Shown: positions 36,872 through 46,490, counted from the stretch's first letter. The stretch: DNA of 64,000 bases from Chitinophaga sp. (GCF_017745275.1 NZ_JAGHZS010000001.1:620001-684000); one strand, 5' to 3'. Notes: generated by a model from the sequence alone, not told the origin. Numbers and translations: made by a program.

Positions 36872-37006
36872 AGCATAAAGCACAAAGCTGAAAGCAAAAA
36901 GCTATTGTAGCGAATGAACAACGAAATTTTATGTCTGTATACAGGATTAAATTTCGTTGTTCATTCGCTACAATAGCTTTTTGCTTTCAGCTTTATGCTT
37001 TATGCT
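36872..37006. repeat. Long foldback element 2 (family A) after susD of locus III
   Basis: Arms of 58 bases (36872-36929 and 36949-37006) are complementary with a single mismatch and enclose a 19-base loop containing CTGTATACAG. Heptamers such as AGCATAA and AGCAAAA lead into GCTATTGTAGCGAATGA, followed by ACAACGAAATTT. The element ends three bases from the SusD-III stop codon. It also overlaps the 5' extension of the sigma-II reading frame. Confidence 0.92.
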
Positions 37007-37009
37007 TTC

Positions 37010-38575
37010 CTATTGGGATGCCCATTCTTTACTTTGTTTAAGCTTAGTGTTCACCAGCTCCAGTTGAGGAATAGGTAATATCTCATTTTTGCCTTGAACA
37101 AAGTTCCGCTTAGGCTGAATAGGTGCAAAAGTGGCGGCCGCTTTGCCGGTTCTCACCAGGTCAAAGAAACGATGCCCTTCTCCAGCCAGTTCAAGTCTTC
37201 TTTCCAGGAAAATATTATCAAAGGTGGCAGGAATAGGTCCTAATCCAACGCGCGCCCTTACTGCATTCAGCAATACATAAGCGCGGGTACCGGCACCGCT
37301 GCCTTCACCAGCATTCACTCGTGCTTCGGCTTCCATCAGGTAAGTATCTGCCAAACGGATTTCATACAGGTTCTGCGGAAAATTCAATACCATTTCTCCT
37401 CCACTGGTAGAGGCATTGGATTCTCTGCCGGCAAATTTATTCAGGAAGTAACCCGTGTTATCGAAACTGGGAGAATAAGATACTTTCTTTGCCTTCACCA
37501 GGCTATCCATATCCAATACGGTGGCAGCAAAACGGGGATCGTAGTGAATAGCCGCATACAACTCTTTGCTGACAAGCAGGAATCCCCATCCTGACACATA
37601 ATCAGGAGCATCCGGTGCTGTTTTGGCATAAGACCTTGGCCCACACAGGATATTCAGGATATTACCTTCTGTTTTAGCCACCCCGTCTGTCCAGTTACCA
37701 CCGGAAATAGAGTTGAAGGATACCTCGAAAATAGATTCACTGTTAAATTTGCTCGCATCATCTGATTTCCACAGCGATGCAAAATCCTTCACCAGGTTGT
37801 AATTATATTTTGCACTGGGCTGACCAGGTGTTTCTCCATTTACTTCTTTGAACTCAGCAGCGGCTTCTGTCCATTTCTTCTCATATAAATACACCTTGCC
37901 CAACAACGCGTGTGCCACCCCTTTGCCTACACGACCACCTTCTCCCAAACGCGGAGGCACATCCGGCAAATTGCTTTCTGCAATAGCGTCTTTCAAATCC
38001 TGTTCAATCTGTTTATACACTTCTTCCGGCGCTACCTGTACCACATTGTTCATCTGATCTGCCGGCACCGGCGCTGTAAATAGGGGAAGATCTTTAAACA
38101 GGCGCACCAGGTCAAAATAAAAATGCGCGCGGAGTATCTTTGTTTCTGCGGCATACCGTTTCTTCAGGTTATCATCCATCGGTACACCTGGCAGTTTCGC
38201 CAGCAATGTATTGGCACGGAATATACCTGAAAAGCCTTTCTTCCATAATTCGTCCTGTGGCCCAAACGCCGGGGTAACGGTAAAACGTGTTAACACCTGG
38301 AATACATTGATATCCGTGGCATTTCCTCCACCAGTCCAATGATCATCGGAAGCCGCATCCATGGCGCCTACTTTAGTGGTGTAGTTGCCCGCCTGCCAGC
38401 CCACTACATCGTAGACCGCTACCAGCCCGTTAAACGCTTCCTGCTGGTTTTTGTAATAGTTAGTTTCCAGGAAACTTCCTTTTGGTGATACATCGAGGAA
38501 TTTATTGCTACATGCGCTCATTAACTGCATGCCTGTGGCAATTGCCACTATATATTTGAAATTTTTTCTTTTCAT
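37010..38575 (-). CDS. SusD/RagB nutrient-binding lipoprotein, locus III
   Basis: A 521-residue outer-membrane lipoprotein. The signal ends in lipobox LMSAC with SNKFLDVSPKG after it. The body has AETKILRAHFYFDLVRLFKD, AHALLGKVYLYEKKWTEAAA, YEIRLADTYLMEAEARVNAG, ERRLELAGEGHRFFDLVRTG and ILPIPQLELVNT, the regular SusD series. It pairs with SusC-III, 21 bases upstream. No enzyme gene follows; instead foldback element 2 lies directly after the stop and then the sigma gene of locus II. The ligand is unknown. Confidence 0.93.
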   Translation of the reverse strand: MKRKNFKYIVAIATGMQLMSACSNKFLDVSPKGSFLETNYYKNQQEAFNGLVAVYDVVGWQAGNYTTKVGAMDAASDDHWTGGGNATDINVFQVLTRFTVTPAFGPQDELWKKGFSGIFRANTLLAKLPGVPMDDNLKKRYAAETKILRAHFYFDLVRLFKDLPLFTAPVPADQMNNVVQVAPEEVYKQIEQDLKDAIAESNLPDVPPRLGEGGRVGKGVAHALLGKVYLYEKKWTEAAAEFKEVNGETPGQPSAKYNYNLVKDFASLWKSDDASKFNSESIFEVSFNSISGGNWTDGVAKTEGNILNILCGPRSYAKTAPDAPDYVSGWGFLLVSKELYAAIHYDPRFAATVLDMDSLVKAKKVSYSPSFDNTGYFLNKFAGRESNASTSGGEMVLNFPQNLYEIRLADTYLMEAEARVNAGEGSGAGTRAYVLLNAVRARVGLGPIPATFDNIFLERRLELAGEGHRFFDLVRTGKAAATFAPIQPKRNFVQGKNEILPIPQLELVNTKLKQSKEWASQ

Positions 38576-38596
38576 TTTTGATCAGCTTTAAAATTA

Positions 38597-41500
38597 TCAG
38601 AAAGTAACATTCAAACCACCCATGAAGGAACGCGCCTGTGGATAAATACCACGGTCGATGCTCAACGCATCAGTACCGCCTATCTCCGGATCATAACCAG
38701 TGTATTTGGTAATGGTCAGCAGGTTTTCGCTCATCACGTATACCCGTATTTTCTGTAAGCCTATTTTCCTGGTAACAGTACCTGGCAGAGAGTAACCGAT
38801 CTGCAGGGTTTTAATTCTGAAGTAGCTGCCATCTTCCAGGTAGAAAGCGGAAGCATTGGTATAGTTATGATTTTTATCTGCTATACTCAAACGTGGCACG
38901 GTGTTGCTGGAACCTTCGCCTGTCCAGCGATCCAATGCCTTGGTTTGCCAGTTGGCTGTAGAAATATCCAGGCGGCGCAGGCCCTGGAAAATTTTATTAC
39001 CACCCGCACCCTGTCCGAATATAATCACATCAAATCCCTTGTAGGCTGCACTTACCGTAGCACCATAGGTCCAGGTAGGCGTTGGGTTACCAATAAACTT
39101 GCGGTCCTTGTCTGTGATCACACCATCGCCATTCAGATCTTCCCAGCGGAAATCACCTGGCTTGGCATCCGGTTGGATTTTTCCACCACTTTTGTTTACC
39201 CATGCATCTACTTCTCCCTGGTTCTGGAAAATACCTAACGACTGGTATCCGTAAAAGGAGTTGAAAGCCTGTCCCACTGTTGTTCTCACGATATCATTCA
39301 TTCCCTGGAAATTCTGCACTTTGTCGCTCAATATATCTACGCCATTACCCAGGAAAGTGACCCTGTTTTTCAGATGAGAAATATTAGCGTTGGCAGAGAA
39401 ATCTACTTCACCCAATTTAGCGTGATAGCCCAGTTCCAGCTCCACGCCCCTGTTTTCCATACTACCCACATTGGCAGCAGGGTTATCAATAGCGCCTATA
39501 TAGAAAGGAATACGGGGCTTCATCAGGATATCTTTGGTTTTCTTATTAAACCAATCAAATCCAACGGTAATATTACGAAGTACAGTAGCTTCAAACCCAA
39601 TGTTGGTCTGACTGGTAGACTCCCATTTCAGATTGGGATTAGAAGGGGCATTAGGGCTGTAGCCTACTACATAATTAGGCTTACCATCTACGCCAACAAA
39701 AGTATAGTTCCTGCCACTGCCAATAGTAGCCAGGTAGGCCATATCGCCAATTTCATCACTACCCACAGTACCATAACCACCGCGGAACTTCAGGAAGTCT
39801 ACCACTTTATTCTCTGGCCAGAATGCTTCTTTAGAAGTTACCCAACCAACGGAATAAGATGGGAAAATACCATAACGGTTATTGGCGCCAAAACGGGTGG
39901 AACCATCCCGGCGAACAATCGCCTCCGCCAGGTATTTCTCTCCGTAGTTATAATTCAACCGGCCGAAGAGAGAGGATACTTTATGTTCTATTCCCTCGCT
40001 ACCATCTGAAATACGGTTGGCTGCAGAAGATTTAAAGTTCAGTGATGCATCCGCAAATGTCTCTGCCGGAATATCGTAGAAGGTAACGTTGATAGATTTA
40101 GAGCGGTTCTCCATATACGCACCCTGACCAGCTAACAAAGTAACATTGTGCTGACCAAAGTTTCGTGTATACGACACCGTATTTTCCAGGTTAAAGTTGT
40201 AGTTCTGATTTTGTCCACGCTTAAAGCTGGTACGAGGGGTAACGCTGGCACTATTCAGGAAAGAAATAGGTGTAAATGTTTCATCTCCAGAGAAAGATAA
40301 TTTTGCGCCGATGGTAGAACGGAATCTTAAACCCTTCACAGGTTCCATTTCCAGGTAGGTATTACCTACCACATTATGTGCCCAGTTATAATTACCCAGC
40401 CTGGTAGAAATATATGCCAGTGGATTGGTGATTTCCTGTGTTACGATATCAGAGATGCCATAGAAGCGTCCCTGTGGATCTTTTCTGGCACCCGCATTTT
40501 TATATTTGGTCAGTGCCGCTTCTGCCGGATCCGTTACAATAGCAGGCGTAATAGGGTCCAGGTTAATAGCAGAACTTAATGGTCCGCCAAACTCATTATT
40601 CGTATTACCGATGCCGATTGTTTTTTCATAAGAATATCCTACGTTTTCGCCCCAGGTCAGCCATGGCGTAATTTTATGCGTGGTATTCACCCGGAAGTTG
40701 GCACGTTCATATTTGGAAATAGCGGTAGCCACAATACCTTCCTGCTTCAGGTAGCCGAAAGATGTATAGAAAGTAGATTTTTCACTACCACCACTGATAC
40801 TCAATTCATGATTTTGACGGGCGGCATTATTGTTAAAAATCTGCGCCTGCCAGTCGGTACCCTTACCAAATGTTTTAGGGTCCGCAAACACCGGCGTACC
40901 GCCATCGTTGGTAACTGCTTCGTTTCTCAGTGTAGCATATTGTGTGGCATCCAGCAGTTTCAGTTTATGTGCCGGAGCAGAAGTGCCATAGTAACCGTTA
41001 TAGTTCACCGTAATTTTTCCTGTCTTCCCTTTTTTGGTAGTCACCAGGATAACCCCAGCGGCTGCACGTGCACCATAAATAGCCTGTGAAGCCGCGTCCT
41101 TTAACACTTCTACGGATTCTATATCATATTGATTCAGGTAACCGATCCCTCCATTATCTACTACCACACCATCTACTACCCATAATGGATTGTTATTATT
41201 GAAAGAAGTGATACCTCTTACCCTCACTGCTGAATTAGAGCCCGGCTGGCCGGAACTGGCGGCAATGGTTAACCCGGAAGTGCGGCCCTGTAACACCTGC
41301 TCAATGCGGGTTACCGGCTGTGACTCTATATCCGCTGAACGAACACTGGAGATAGCGCCCGTCACCACGCTTTTTTTCTGAATACCATAACCTACTACCA
41401 CTGTTTCTGTGAGCGCTGTGTTAGCAGGCTTCAACTGTATATGCAGCGGGCTGCCGGAAGCAGATACGCTTTTCGTATCATAGCCAATAAAAGATATCAG

Positions 41501-42034
41501 CAACACACTTTTGTTATTGGGTACTCTGAGGCTAAACCTTCCCTCAGCATCTGCTGCAGTACCGGCACCGGAATTTTGTAACCGGATGGTAGCGCCGGGA
41601 ATAGGTTCTCCTGATTCGTTGACCACTTTACCGGTAACGGTGATAATGGAATCTGCAGCACCTTTCTCCGGAAATACATTCACCAATGTAATACGGTTGC
41701 CTTCTATTACGTAGGCCAATGGCTTATTTCTCAGGCAAACGTCTAATGCTTCCTTTACCGATACATTGGCAACATTTACATTCACGTTTGCGAAAGAAGA
41801 TAACAGGGTTTCATCATACACCACAGAGATCCCTGCTTGTCGCGCCACTTCCTTCAGTACTTTCTTTAACGGAGCATTTTTTTCTGAGAGAGTGATCTGC
41901 TGCGACAATCCTTTTGCGCTGATATGCAGGCATGCTGTGAGTAGCAAAAAGGCGGTCATTTTCATAACGCAGAACATTTTGGTTGATACTAATTTCCGGG
42001 TACAGGAAATTATACCACATAAGTTTAATTGCAT
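38597..42034 (-). CDS. SusC/RagA TonB-dependent transporter with STN domain, locus III
   Basis: A 1,145-residue outer-membrane importer. A long leader (MQLNLCGIISCTRKLVSTKM) precedes the hydrophobic signal FLLLTACLHISAKGLS. STN domain: SEKNAPLKKVLKEVARQAGI. Carboxypeptidase-like domain: VTGKVVNESGEPIPGATIRL. Plug: NPLWVVDGVVVDN and ESVEVLKDAASQAIYGARAA. The barrel ends ARSFMGGLNVTF. It works with SusD-III under the sigma/FecR pair upstream. A 226-base leader separates it from the FecR gene and holds a predicted antisense RNA (42048-42146). Its start codon touches that RNA's promoter box, exactly as in locus I. Confidence 0.93.
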   Translation of the reverse strand: MQLNLCGIISCTRKLVSTKMFCVMKMTAFLLLTACLHISAKGLSQQITLSEKNAPLKKVLKEVARQAGISVVYDETLLSSFANVNVNVANVSVKEALDVCLRNKPLAYVIEGNRITLVNVFPEKGAADSIITVTGKVVNESGEPIPGATIRLQNSGAGTAADAEGRFSLRVPNNKSVLLISFIGYDTKSVSASGSPLHIQLKPANTALTETVVVGYGIQKKSVVTGAISSVRSADIESQPVTRIEQVLQGRTSGLTIAASSGQPGSNSAVRVRGITSFNNNNPLWVVDGVVVDNGGIGYLNQYDIESVEVLKDAASQAIYGARAAAGVILVTTKKGKTGKITVNYNGYYGTSAPAHKLKLLDATQYATLRNEAVTNDGGTPVFADPKTFGKGTDWQAQIFNNNAARQNHELSISGGSEKSTFYTSFGYLKQEGIVATAISKYERANFRVNTTHKITPWLTWGENVGYSYEKTIGIGNTNNEFGGPLSSAINLDPITPAIVTDPAEAALTKYKNAGARKDPQGRFYGISDIVTQEITNPLAYISTRLGNYNWAHNVVGNTYLEMEPVKGLRFRSTIGAKLSFSGDETFTPISFLNSASVTPRTSFKRGQNQNYNFNLENTVSYTRNFGQHNVTLLAGQGAYMENRSKSINVTFYDIPAETFADASLNFKSSAANRISDGSEGIEHKVSSLFGRLNYNYGEKYLAEAIVRRDGSTRFGANNRYGIFPSYSVGWVTSKEAFWPENKVVDFLKFRGGYGTVGSDEIGDMAYLATIGSGRNYTFVGVDGKPNYVVGYSPNAPSNPNLKWESTSQTNIGFEATVLRNITVGFDWFNKKTKDILMKPRIPFYIGAIDNPAANVGSMENRGVELELGYHAKLGEVDFSANANISHLKNRVTFLGNGVDILSDKVQNFQGMNDIVRTTVGQAFNSFYGYQSLGIFQNQGEVDAWVNKSGGKIQPDAKPGDFRWEDLNGDGVITDKDRKFIGNPTPTWTYGATVSAAYKGFDVIIFGQGAGGNKIFQGLRRLDISTANWQTKALDRWTGEGSSNTVPRLSIADKNHNYTNASAFYLEDGSYFRIKTLQIGYSLPGTVTRKIGLQKIRVYVMSENLLTITKYTGYDPEIGGTDALSIDRGIYPQARSFMGGLNVTF

Positions 42035-42041
42035 ACTTTTG
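42034..42041 (+). promoter_or_regulatory. Predicted antisense promoter box at the SusC-III start
   Basis: TACTTTTG on the plus strand matches the TAnnTTTG box exactly. It begins on the last base of the SusC start-codon complement (42032-42034), as in locus I. The -33 TTTG partner is poor (TTAT at about 42010-42013), so promoter strength is uncertain. Confidence 0.4.
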
Positions 42042-42047
42042 TAGTGT

Positions 42048-42146
42048 TTGGGAATTCTTGTAAAATAGTTCTTCGAATAAGGGATTGATTTTCAAGGGAT
42101 GCCCAGGCTCATACCGGCAGTGTTGCGAGCACTTCCGGTTTTTTTT
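42048..42146 (+). ncRNA. Predicted antisense sRNA to the SusC-III leader (DonS-like)
   Basis: An intrinsic terminator on the plus strand comprises a 10-bp stem (42113-42122 with 42130-42139, one mismatch), a 7-base loop and a run of Ts to 42146. No plus-strand gene precedes it. A TAnnTTTG box ends 105 bases before the last T, the same distance as in locus I. The RNA would be about 99 nt, wholly complementary to the SusC leader, with a further weak fold (CTTG...CAAG) in its 5' half. The sequence is not similar to the locus I RNA; only the architecture is shared. Function as an antisense repressor is inferred by analogy to DonS of Bacteroides. Confidence 0.45.
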
Positions 42147-42260
42147 GGGCATACGTTCCCTGACTAGCTAGTCTCGGTTGTTGCCATCTTGTTTGAATTT
42201 TATCAGTTTTTATTGATTCTACATAGCGCCGCAACGTGGAAGCAGCAATTCTCTAAGCTT

Positions 42261-43418
42261 TTATCTTATAACAGTTAGTTTTCTTCCTTCAAGTTTAAAT
42301 TTAGCACCGCTGCTACCCAACAGGGCCAACATCTCCGATAACGGCAGATTTCTACTGATCCGGCCACCGAATAGTCTGTTGTCAGCAGTTTTTGTATCTA
42401 CTTCAATATCATACCAACGGGCTAATTGCCGCAGGATAACATTTATATTGGCATTATCAAATTCAAAGAAACCCGTTTTCCAGGCCACCACTTCCTGTAC
42501 ATCTGTACTGCGCACCAGCATCACACCCGTGGTATTATCAATAGCCGCCTGCTGCCCGGGCTTCAGGTATTTCTCCACACTACCCTGCTTCACTTTTACC
42601 GCGCCACTCACCAGGGTAGTACGCTGCTCTTCTTCATCTTCATAGGCCATAATATCAAAGCCGGTACCTAATACCTGCACCTCCATATTATTCACTTTTA
42701 CAATAAACGGCAGCCTGGCATTTTTCTTTACTTCAAAATATCCCTGCCCCTGCATTTCCACAGTACGGCTATCACCGTTAAATGCTGTAGGATAACGCAG
42801 GCTGGAAGCGGAGTTCAACCATACCTGCGTACCATCTGGCAATACAACCGTAAATTGGCCACCACGGGGCACCTTCAGGGTATTATAACCAATAGCGTTC
42901 TTATCGCCCCCGGCAGCATACTGTAAGGCGCCATTCTTTTGCTCCACCTTGGTGCTACCTTGCTGTATCACCTGGTTACCGGCACTGTCCAATGTAACTA
43001 CCGAACCATCTGCCAGCGTTAACACCGCCTTATTAACGCCTGGATTCACATCTGCTGCCTTTGCTGCCAACACTACCGGTACAGCGGGTTTATGCCACTG
43101 ATAAAACAATGCGGCACCTGTTGCCAGCACCACGGCAATGGATGCTGCGGCTACCCACTTCCAGCGCTGCGTGGTTCGTACAGGCACCACTTTACCCTGC
43201 CCAATAGAGGCCAGCAGCCTGGTTTCTATCCGGTTACTAATTTCTTCCGGCACAACAGCTTGCGCATTCATCACCCGCTCAAAATCCTGTTGCATCACCG
43301 TCAGCAAGGGCTTATGCGCGTCAGAAGAAAGCAGCCACCTATATAAAACAGCTATCTCCTCCGGGCTGCATTGCCCGTCCAGGTATTTTTGTAATAGTGC
43401 TTCTTCCGGTTGATGCAT
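42261..43418 (-). CDS. FecR-family anti-sigma factor, locus III
   Basis: A 385-residue single-pass membrane regulator from the ATG ending at 43418 (MHQPEEALLQKYLDGQCSPE). The membrane helix is WKWVAAASIAVVLATGAALF. The FecR domain has FTVVLPDGTQVWLNSASSLR, MQGQGYFEVKKN and VQVLGTGFDIMAY. DUF4974 has LARWYDIEVDTK and ends in FKLEGRKLTVIR. It is expected to bind the locus III sigma factor, encoded 87 bases upstream, and to receive the signal of SusC-III, encoded 226 bases downstream across the antisense-RNA leader. Confidence 0.92.
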   Translation of the reverse strand: MHQPEEALLQKYLDGQCSPEEIAVLYRWLLSSDAHKPLLTVMQQDFERVMNAQAVVPEEISNRIETRLLASIGQGKVVPVRTTQRWKWVAAASIAVVLATGAALFYQWHKPAVPVVLAAKAADVNPGVNKAVLTLADGSVVTLDSAGNQVIQQGSTKVEQKNGALQYAAGGDKNAIGYNTLKVPRGGQFTVVLPDGTQVWLNSASSLRYPTAFNGDSRTVEMQGQGYFEVKKNARLPFIVKVNNMEVQVLGTGFDIMAYEDEEEQRTTLVSGAVKVKQGSVEKYLKPGQQAAIDNTTGVMLVRSTDVQEVVAWKTGFFEFDNANINVILRQLARWYDIEVDTKTADNRLFGGRISRNLPLSEMLALLGSSGAKFKLEGRKLTVIR

Positions 43419-43505
43419 ACTGGTAACAAAGGCCACTTGCATACAGGCCCTGTATATAATATCCGGAAATAAAGAAAGAGGGTACCCCTGTGAAAAAATA
43501 TTTTT

Positions 43506-44108
43506 TTAAACGATGGTGGTGAGCAGAAAAGTAGCTACCAAAATATCCCCATGACGGAAGATATAATCCTGGATAAACCGCATACTGAGTACCATATGCT
43601 TTTTAACGGTATCACGGGATATTCCCAATATGGCGGCCGCTTCATCGTAGGTTTTACCTTCCTGGCGACAAAGCCGGAATACATTTAAACGCTGCGTCGT
43701 CATCTGGCTCAATGCTTCCTGCAACAGCCGCTCATACTCCCTTGCCCTGACGGTAAGGTCTGTAAGCCCTGCATCCTGGTGAGCCAGTTGCAGCAACAAC
43801 TGCTCCCGCATTTGCTCATCGGTAGATAATTTGGCGATGGTTTTAAAAACATGATTGCGCGCAATCCGGTACAGGTAGCCGCTGAAAGAAAGCTGTGGGT
43901 TAATACGATCCCGGATTTCCCAAATTTTCAGGAATACATCATGGACAAGGTCCTCCGCCAGGGAAGGCACTTTGCAAAAGCGTAACAGGTAGATATAGAG
44001 CGAAGAATGGTAGTGCCGGTAAATACTGGAAAAAGCCAATTCATCACCTCCTATCATCCGCCGCAACACCTCTTCTTCTGATGGCATTCGCTCCATTGAG
44101 TATAACAA
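43506..44108 (-). CDS. ECF RNA polymerase sigma-70 factor, locus III
   Basis: A 200-residue sigma factor (starts at the ATGs ending at 44108, 44096 or 44087 are possible). Region 2: AEDLVHDVFLKIWEIRDRIN and GYLYRIARNHVFKTIAKLST. Region 4: MTTQRLNVFRLCRQEGKTYD and the helix-turn-helix EAAAILGISRDTVKKHMVLS. The C-terminus is slightly hydrophobic (DILVATFLLTTIV). It opens the minus-strand array of three sigma/FecR/SusCD loci. About 80 AT-rich bases separate it from the hydrolase gene upstream. Confidence 0.93.
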   Translation of the reverse strand: MLYSMERMPSEEEVLRRMIGGDELAFSSIYRHYHSSLYIYLLRFCKVPSLAEDLVHDVFLKIWEIRDRINPQLSFSGYLYRIARNHVFKTIAKLSTDEQMREQLLLQLAHQDAGLTDLTVRAREYERLLQEALSQMTTQRLNVFRLCRQEGKTYDEAAAILGISRDTVKKHMVLSMRFIQDYIFRHGDILVATFLLTTIV

Positions 44109-44187
44109 TTTTTAAATGATGCACACCGTTCGGCTGTAAATTATAAAAAAAGTAATAATAATAACAACTCCCGCACAACGGCCCCGA

Positions 44188-45150
44188 TTACTCCTGCTGA
44201 ATAAAAGCCAATGCCCGCTGCTCAGACCAATAGAAATCCTGTCCAAACTGCACAAAACCAACATGTCCGCCCTGTTGAGGCGTTTCCAGGAAAACATACG
44301 GACTGGTTGCAGCCACATCGTAAGGATAACAGGCCGGCCCCAGGAAAGGATCATCCTTGGCATTAATGACTAATACGGGTATACGAATATCAGGTAAAAA
44401 CGACCGGGAACTGCATTGCTCCCAATACGTCACAGCATCCTTAAAACCATGCATAGGCGCGGTATAGCGATCATCAAACTGGCGGAACGACTTTACCGCC
44501 TCATATCCCTCCAAACGAATACTGCCGGGAAACTGTTGCTCCTTTGCCCGCAACTTATTCCCCAGCTCCCGGATAAATCGCTGCATATATATAATGTTGT
44601 GCCGCTTCTCCAACTCCACCGCCCCACTCTGCAGATCACAAGGCACCGAAATAGCTACGGCCGATTTAATTACGCCCGCTGCTGCAGTGCCTTGCTCCCC
44701 CAGGTATTTCAAGGTTACATTTCCTCCCAGGGAAAAACCTACCAGGTGTATTGCCTTATATTTATTCAACGATACCAGGTGTGTGATCACGGTTTGCAAG
44801 TCTCCCGTTTCTCCACTATGATAAAAGCGGAGCTGTTTATTTGGTGTTCCTCCACATCCTCTGAAGTTCATGGACACCGTATCAAACCCGGTACCATTAA
44901 AGATATGCACCATCCCCAACACATACTTGCGCGTGGAACTACCTTCCAAACCATGCAAAATCACTACAATACGGTCATGCCCCTGCTCACTGAAATCCAG
45001 GTCCAGGAAATCATGATCCGGCGTCGGAATCTGCTCCCGCCGGTAGTTCGCCGGCTTAATACTGCGAAACAAAGAAGGATAAATCGTCAGCATATGACGA
45101 TTCTGTAAAAGAAAAGGCGCCCGGTAATCTGAGTGTTGAATCAATGGCAT
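44188..45150 (-). CDS. YheT-family alpha/beta-hydrolase
   Basis: A 320-residue cytosolic hydrolase of the YheT/ABHD1 family. It opens with the typical ALL-type segment APFLLQNRHMLTIYPSLFR. The oxyanion region is VVILHGLEGSSTRKY, then MNFRGCGGTPN. The nucleophile elbow is GFSLGGN with Ser140. Asp lies in INAKDDPFLG and His in GGHVGF. All three catalytic residues are present. Family members hydrolyse esters or lipids, but physiological substrates are not settled. It does not belong functionally to the neighbouring sigma locus. The gene stands alone, with short AT-rich flanks. Confidence 0.88.
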   Translation of the reverse strand: MPLIQHSDYRAPFLLQNRHMLTIYPSLFRSIKPANYRREQIPTPDHDFLDLDFSEQGHDRIVVILHGLEGSSTRKYVLGMVHIFNGTGFDTVSMNFRGCGGTPNKQLRFYHSGETGDLQTVITHLVSLNKYKAIHLVGFSLGGNVTLKYLGEQGTAAAGVIKSAVAISVPCDLQSGAVELEKRHNIIYMQRFIRELGNKLRAKEQQFPGSIRLEGYEAVKSFRQFDDRYTAPMHGFKDAVTYWEQCSSRSFLPDIRIPVLVINAKDDPFLGPACYPYDVAATSPYVFLETPQQGGHVGFVQFGQDFYWSEQRALAFIQQE

Positions 45151-45296
45151 AACGGCGAAATTACGAATTCGTAGCCCTTAATTCGTAATTTTACTCCAGG
45201 TCACTACCTGTCTCCGGTACGCTGGATCAATTGCTACGGGAAGTAAAAAGAGAAAACCGCTTTAACTGAATAATAAATGCCCTCGGACAACATCCG

Positions 45297-46490
45297 CTAT
45301 TTTATCAGCGAAAACAACCGGCTCCACCGGACACGGTTATTGTGAAAACTCATCCAGATCATCCACGCCTTCCCTACAATATGATCTTCCGGAACAAAGC
45401 CCCAGAAGCGGGAATCCGTTGATTCATTCCGGTTATCGCCCATCATCCAGTAGTAGTTCATCTTAAAAGTATAGGTACTCGTTTCCTGGTCATTGATGTA
45501 AATTTTATTACTACTGCTGTCTATTCTCAATGTATTGTGTTCATACGTTGTAATAATACGGCGATAGAGCGGCAAGGTAAGCGTATCCAGTTTCACGGTG
45601 GCTCCTTTTTTAGGAATGTATAAAGGGCCGAAGCAGTCCTCATTCCATTCGTAATGCTGTACATCAAAAGGAAATACCCGGCCGTCAGGATAAAAATAAA
45701 TGGTATTACGTATAACTGTAGCTCCCATGGCGCGGAGTGTATCAACTGCAGGTGCACTAAGATTATAGATAAATGTCGTGGAATCCCTGGTAGCCCTCAA
45801 TATATGATCAGTCCCAAATTTGTTTTCCAGCAAACTATCGATAGGCTTATGATTGGGCATCGTTACCAGGTACCTCGCCTCAAAATCAGGTGGCACCCTG
45901 CCAGGTGCACCATTGATATAAACAATGCCATCAATGATCAGCACCGTGTCGCCGCTTACCGCCACGCATCGCTTAATCCAGTTCTCCCGCTTATCTACCG
46001 GCCGCGTTACTACCGGTGGATAATTCTTGTGTACATACTCATATCCGAGAGAACGTACCTGCGAATAATAATCTTCATCTTCCCCTGCCAGGTTCTTTAA
46101 CACACTATCTCCACAGGGATAATTAAACACAATCACATCATTCCGCCGGATACCGCTAAATCCCGGCAGTCGTTTATAGGGCCAGCTGATAGCGGTGGAA
46201 AAAGGGGGTACATTTTTGGTAAAGGGCATCGTATGATGCGTGAAAGGCCACGCCAGCGGGGTATTGGGGATTCTTGGGCCATAACTGATTTTGGTAACAA
46301 AAATAAAATCATTCACCAGCAAGGTTTTCTCCATCGAAGCACTGGGGATAACAAACGCTTCAAAAATGAAAGTGCGGATGAGGGTGGCAGCAACCACCGC
46401 AAAAATCACTGCCTCTATCCATTCCCTTACTTTAGATTTCTTCCGGACGCCTTCTTCTGCCTGCCTTACATTGGTGAAAAAAAAACTCAT
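45297..46490 (-). CDS. lepB: Signal peptidase I
   Basis: A 397-residue inner-membrane serine protease that removes signal peptides from exported proteins. The start is the ATG ending at 46490 (MSFFFTNVRQAEEG). One membrane segment (WIEAVIFAVVAATLIRTFIF) is followed by the catalytic Ser52 box IPSASMEKTLLVNDF. The general base Lys173 lies in NWIKRCVAVSGDTV, and the C-terminal box is MGDNRNESTDSRFWGFV. It is longer than Escherichia coli LepB. The insertion between the Ser and Lys boxes and the long stretch before the C-terminal box are typical of Bacteroidota enzymes. With many SusD lipoproteins handled by signal peptidase II, this enzyme serves the non-lipidated exports. Confidence 0.92.
   Translation of the reverse strand: MSFFFTNVRQAEEGVRKKSKVREWIEAVIFAVVAATLIRTFIFEAFVIPSASMEKTLLVNDFIFVTKISYGPRIPNTPLAWPFTHHTMPFTKNVPPFSTAISWPYKRLPGFSGIRRNDVIVFNYPCGDSVLKNLAGEDEDYYSQVRSLGYEYVHKNYPPVVTRPVDKRENWIKRCVAVSGDTVLIIDGIVYINGAPGRVPPDFEARYLVTMPNHKPIDSLLENKFGTDHILRATRDSTTFIYNLSAPAVDTLRAMGATVIRNTIYFYPDGRVFPFDVQHYEWNEDCFGPLYIPKKGATVKLDTLTLPLYRRIITTYEHNTLRIDSSSNKIYINDQETSTYTFKMNYYWMMGDNRNESTDSRFWGFVPEDHIVGKAWMIWMSFHNNRVRWSRLFSLIK

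Noticed and set aside
36794..36883. A 30-residue N-terminal extension of sigma factor II
   Set aside because: Its first codons lie in foldback element 2 and the extension is hydrophobic, unlike sigma factors; the ATG ending at 36793 fits the family.
42162..42173. Palindrome GACTAGCTAGTC in the SusC-III leader as an operator
   Set aside because: A 12-base palindrome can occur by chance, no second copy is seen in the window, and no promoter could be placed relative to it.
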